From an uncultured Muribaculaceae bacterium (lineage in GTDB: Bacteria > Bacteroidota > Bacteroidia > Bacteroidales > Muribaculaceae), in the NCBI GenBank assembly GCA_910584735.1, contig CAJUBM010000158.1:1-5264 (forward strand): DNA of 5,264 nucleotides. Reading direction: 5' to 3'. Positions within the stretch are counted from its first letter, which is position 1. The number at the start of each line of letters is the position of its first letter. Position numbers and translations under genes: made by a program. The notes beneath the pieces were generated by a model that saw only the letters and a program-made list of their open reading frames with translations, had not been told where the DNA came from and made no database searches. Positions 5,198 through 5,264 of this stretch are shown here, piece after piece.

Positions 5198-5254
5198 GAA
5201 GCCGGATGGTAGTGGCGCCGGACCTCCGGGACGGCAGGCCACCCGAAAAGGCGG
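5198..5254 (+). repeat. Dispersed intergenic repeat, copy 2 (inverted relative to copy 1)
   Basis: This copy matches the reverse complement of 7-63 at 53 of 57 positions. GTGGCGCCG (5212-5220) pairs with CGGC (5232-5235) and GCCAC (5238-5242), with an AG bulge and the loop 5221-5231. It begins 41 bases after the panB stop and reads in the same direction as panB, just as copy 1 reads in the direction of rpmA. The bases beyond it include two CCGAAAA motifs (5243-5249 and 5257-5263). There is no T-run after the stem, so it is not a standard terminator. A frame stays open through it to the window edge, but the differences between copies give no sign of coding constraint. Confidence 0.8.
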
Positions 5255-5264
5255 AGCCGAAAAT

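Noticed and set aside
5195..5240. Resemblance of the repeat (GATGGTAGTG and nearby bases) to the 3' half of bacterial 5S rRNA
   Set aside because: The shared run is about ten bases, the partner strand of loop E and the flanking helices do not match, and the 5' half is absent. It is probably coincidence, although a 5S-derived repeat could be tested by alignment.
5196..5264. Possible coding frame running through repeat copy 2 to the window edge
   Set aside because: In copy 1 the same frame is preceded immediately by a stop codon, and most differences between copies would change amino acids, so there is no support for a gene.

Overview
This 5,264-base window is a compact stretch of bacterial housekeeping genes, most likely from the Bacteroidota (order Bacteroidales; a gut Muribaculaceae-like genome of moderate-to-high G+C is my best guess). 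The protein sequences have a Bacteroidales flavour. No Shine-Dalgarno sequences are evident before the starts. Two promoters match the Bacteroidota consensus exactly (TTTG, 19-20 bases, TAnnTTTG). The family-level guess is inference only.

Layout: five genes read leftwards. Transcribed from right to left they are cdd (cytidine deaminase), a YqeY-family protein, serS (seryl-tRNA synthetase), then rplU and rpmA (ribosomal proteins bL21 and bL27). cdd is divergent from a rightward pair: a membrane-anchored TPR-like protein of unknown function and panB (ketopantoate hydroxymethyltransferase, pantothenate/CoA pathway). yqeY-serS and rplU-rpmA look like two short operons; serS, rplU and rpmA all serve translation. 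The rpmA and TPR genes are followed by clear intrinsic terminators with T-tracts. The rplU and yqeY promoters are each entangled with a perfect inverted repeat.

No phage, CRISPR, transposase or defence genes are present. The most unusual structure is a pair of 57-base repeat copies (53/57 identical) in inverted orientation at the two ends of the window. Each lies just downstream of the outermost gene and in the same orientation relative to that gene's transcription. Each can fold into a G+C-rich hairpin whose stem is untouched by the four differences between the copies. This looks like a dispersed, structured intergenic repeat, and its position at both ends suggests the window may be a contig that broke at repeat copies. 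A second point of interest is the panB leader: a strong terminator sits 14 bases before the panB start, lies entirely inside a 15-codon upstream reading frame, and has no recognisable promoter between it and panB. This arrangement would fit attenuation.
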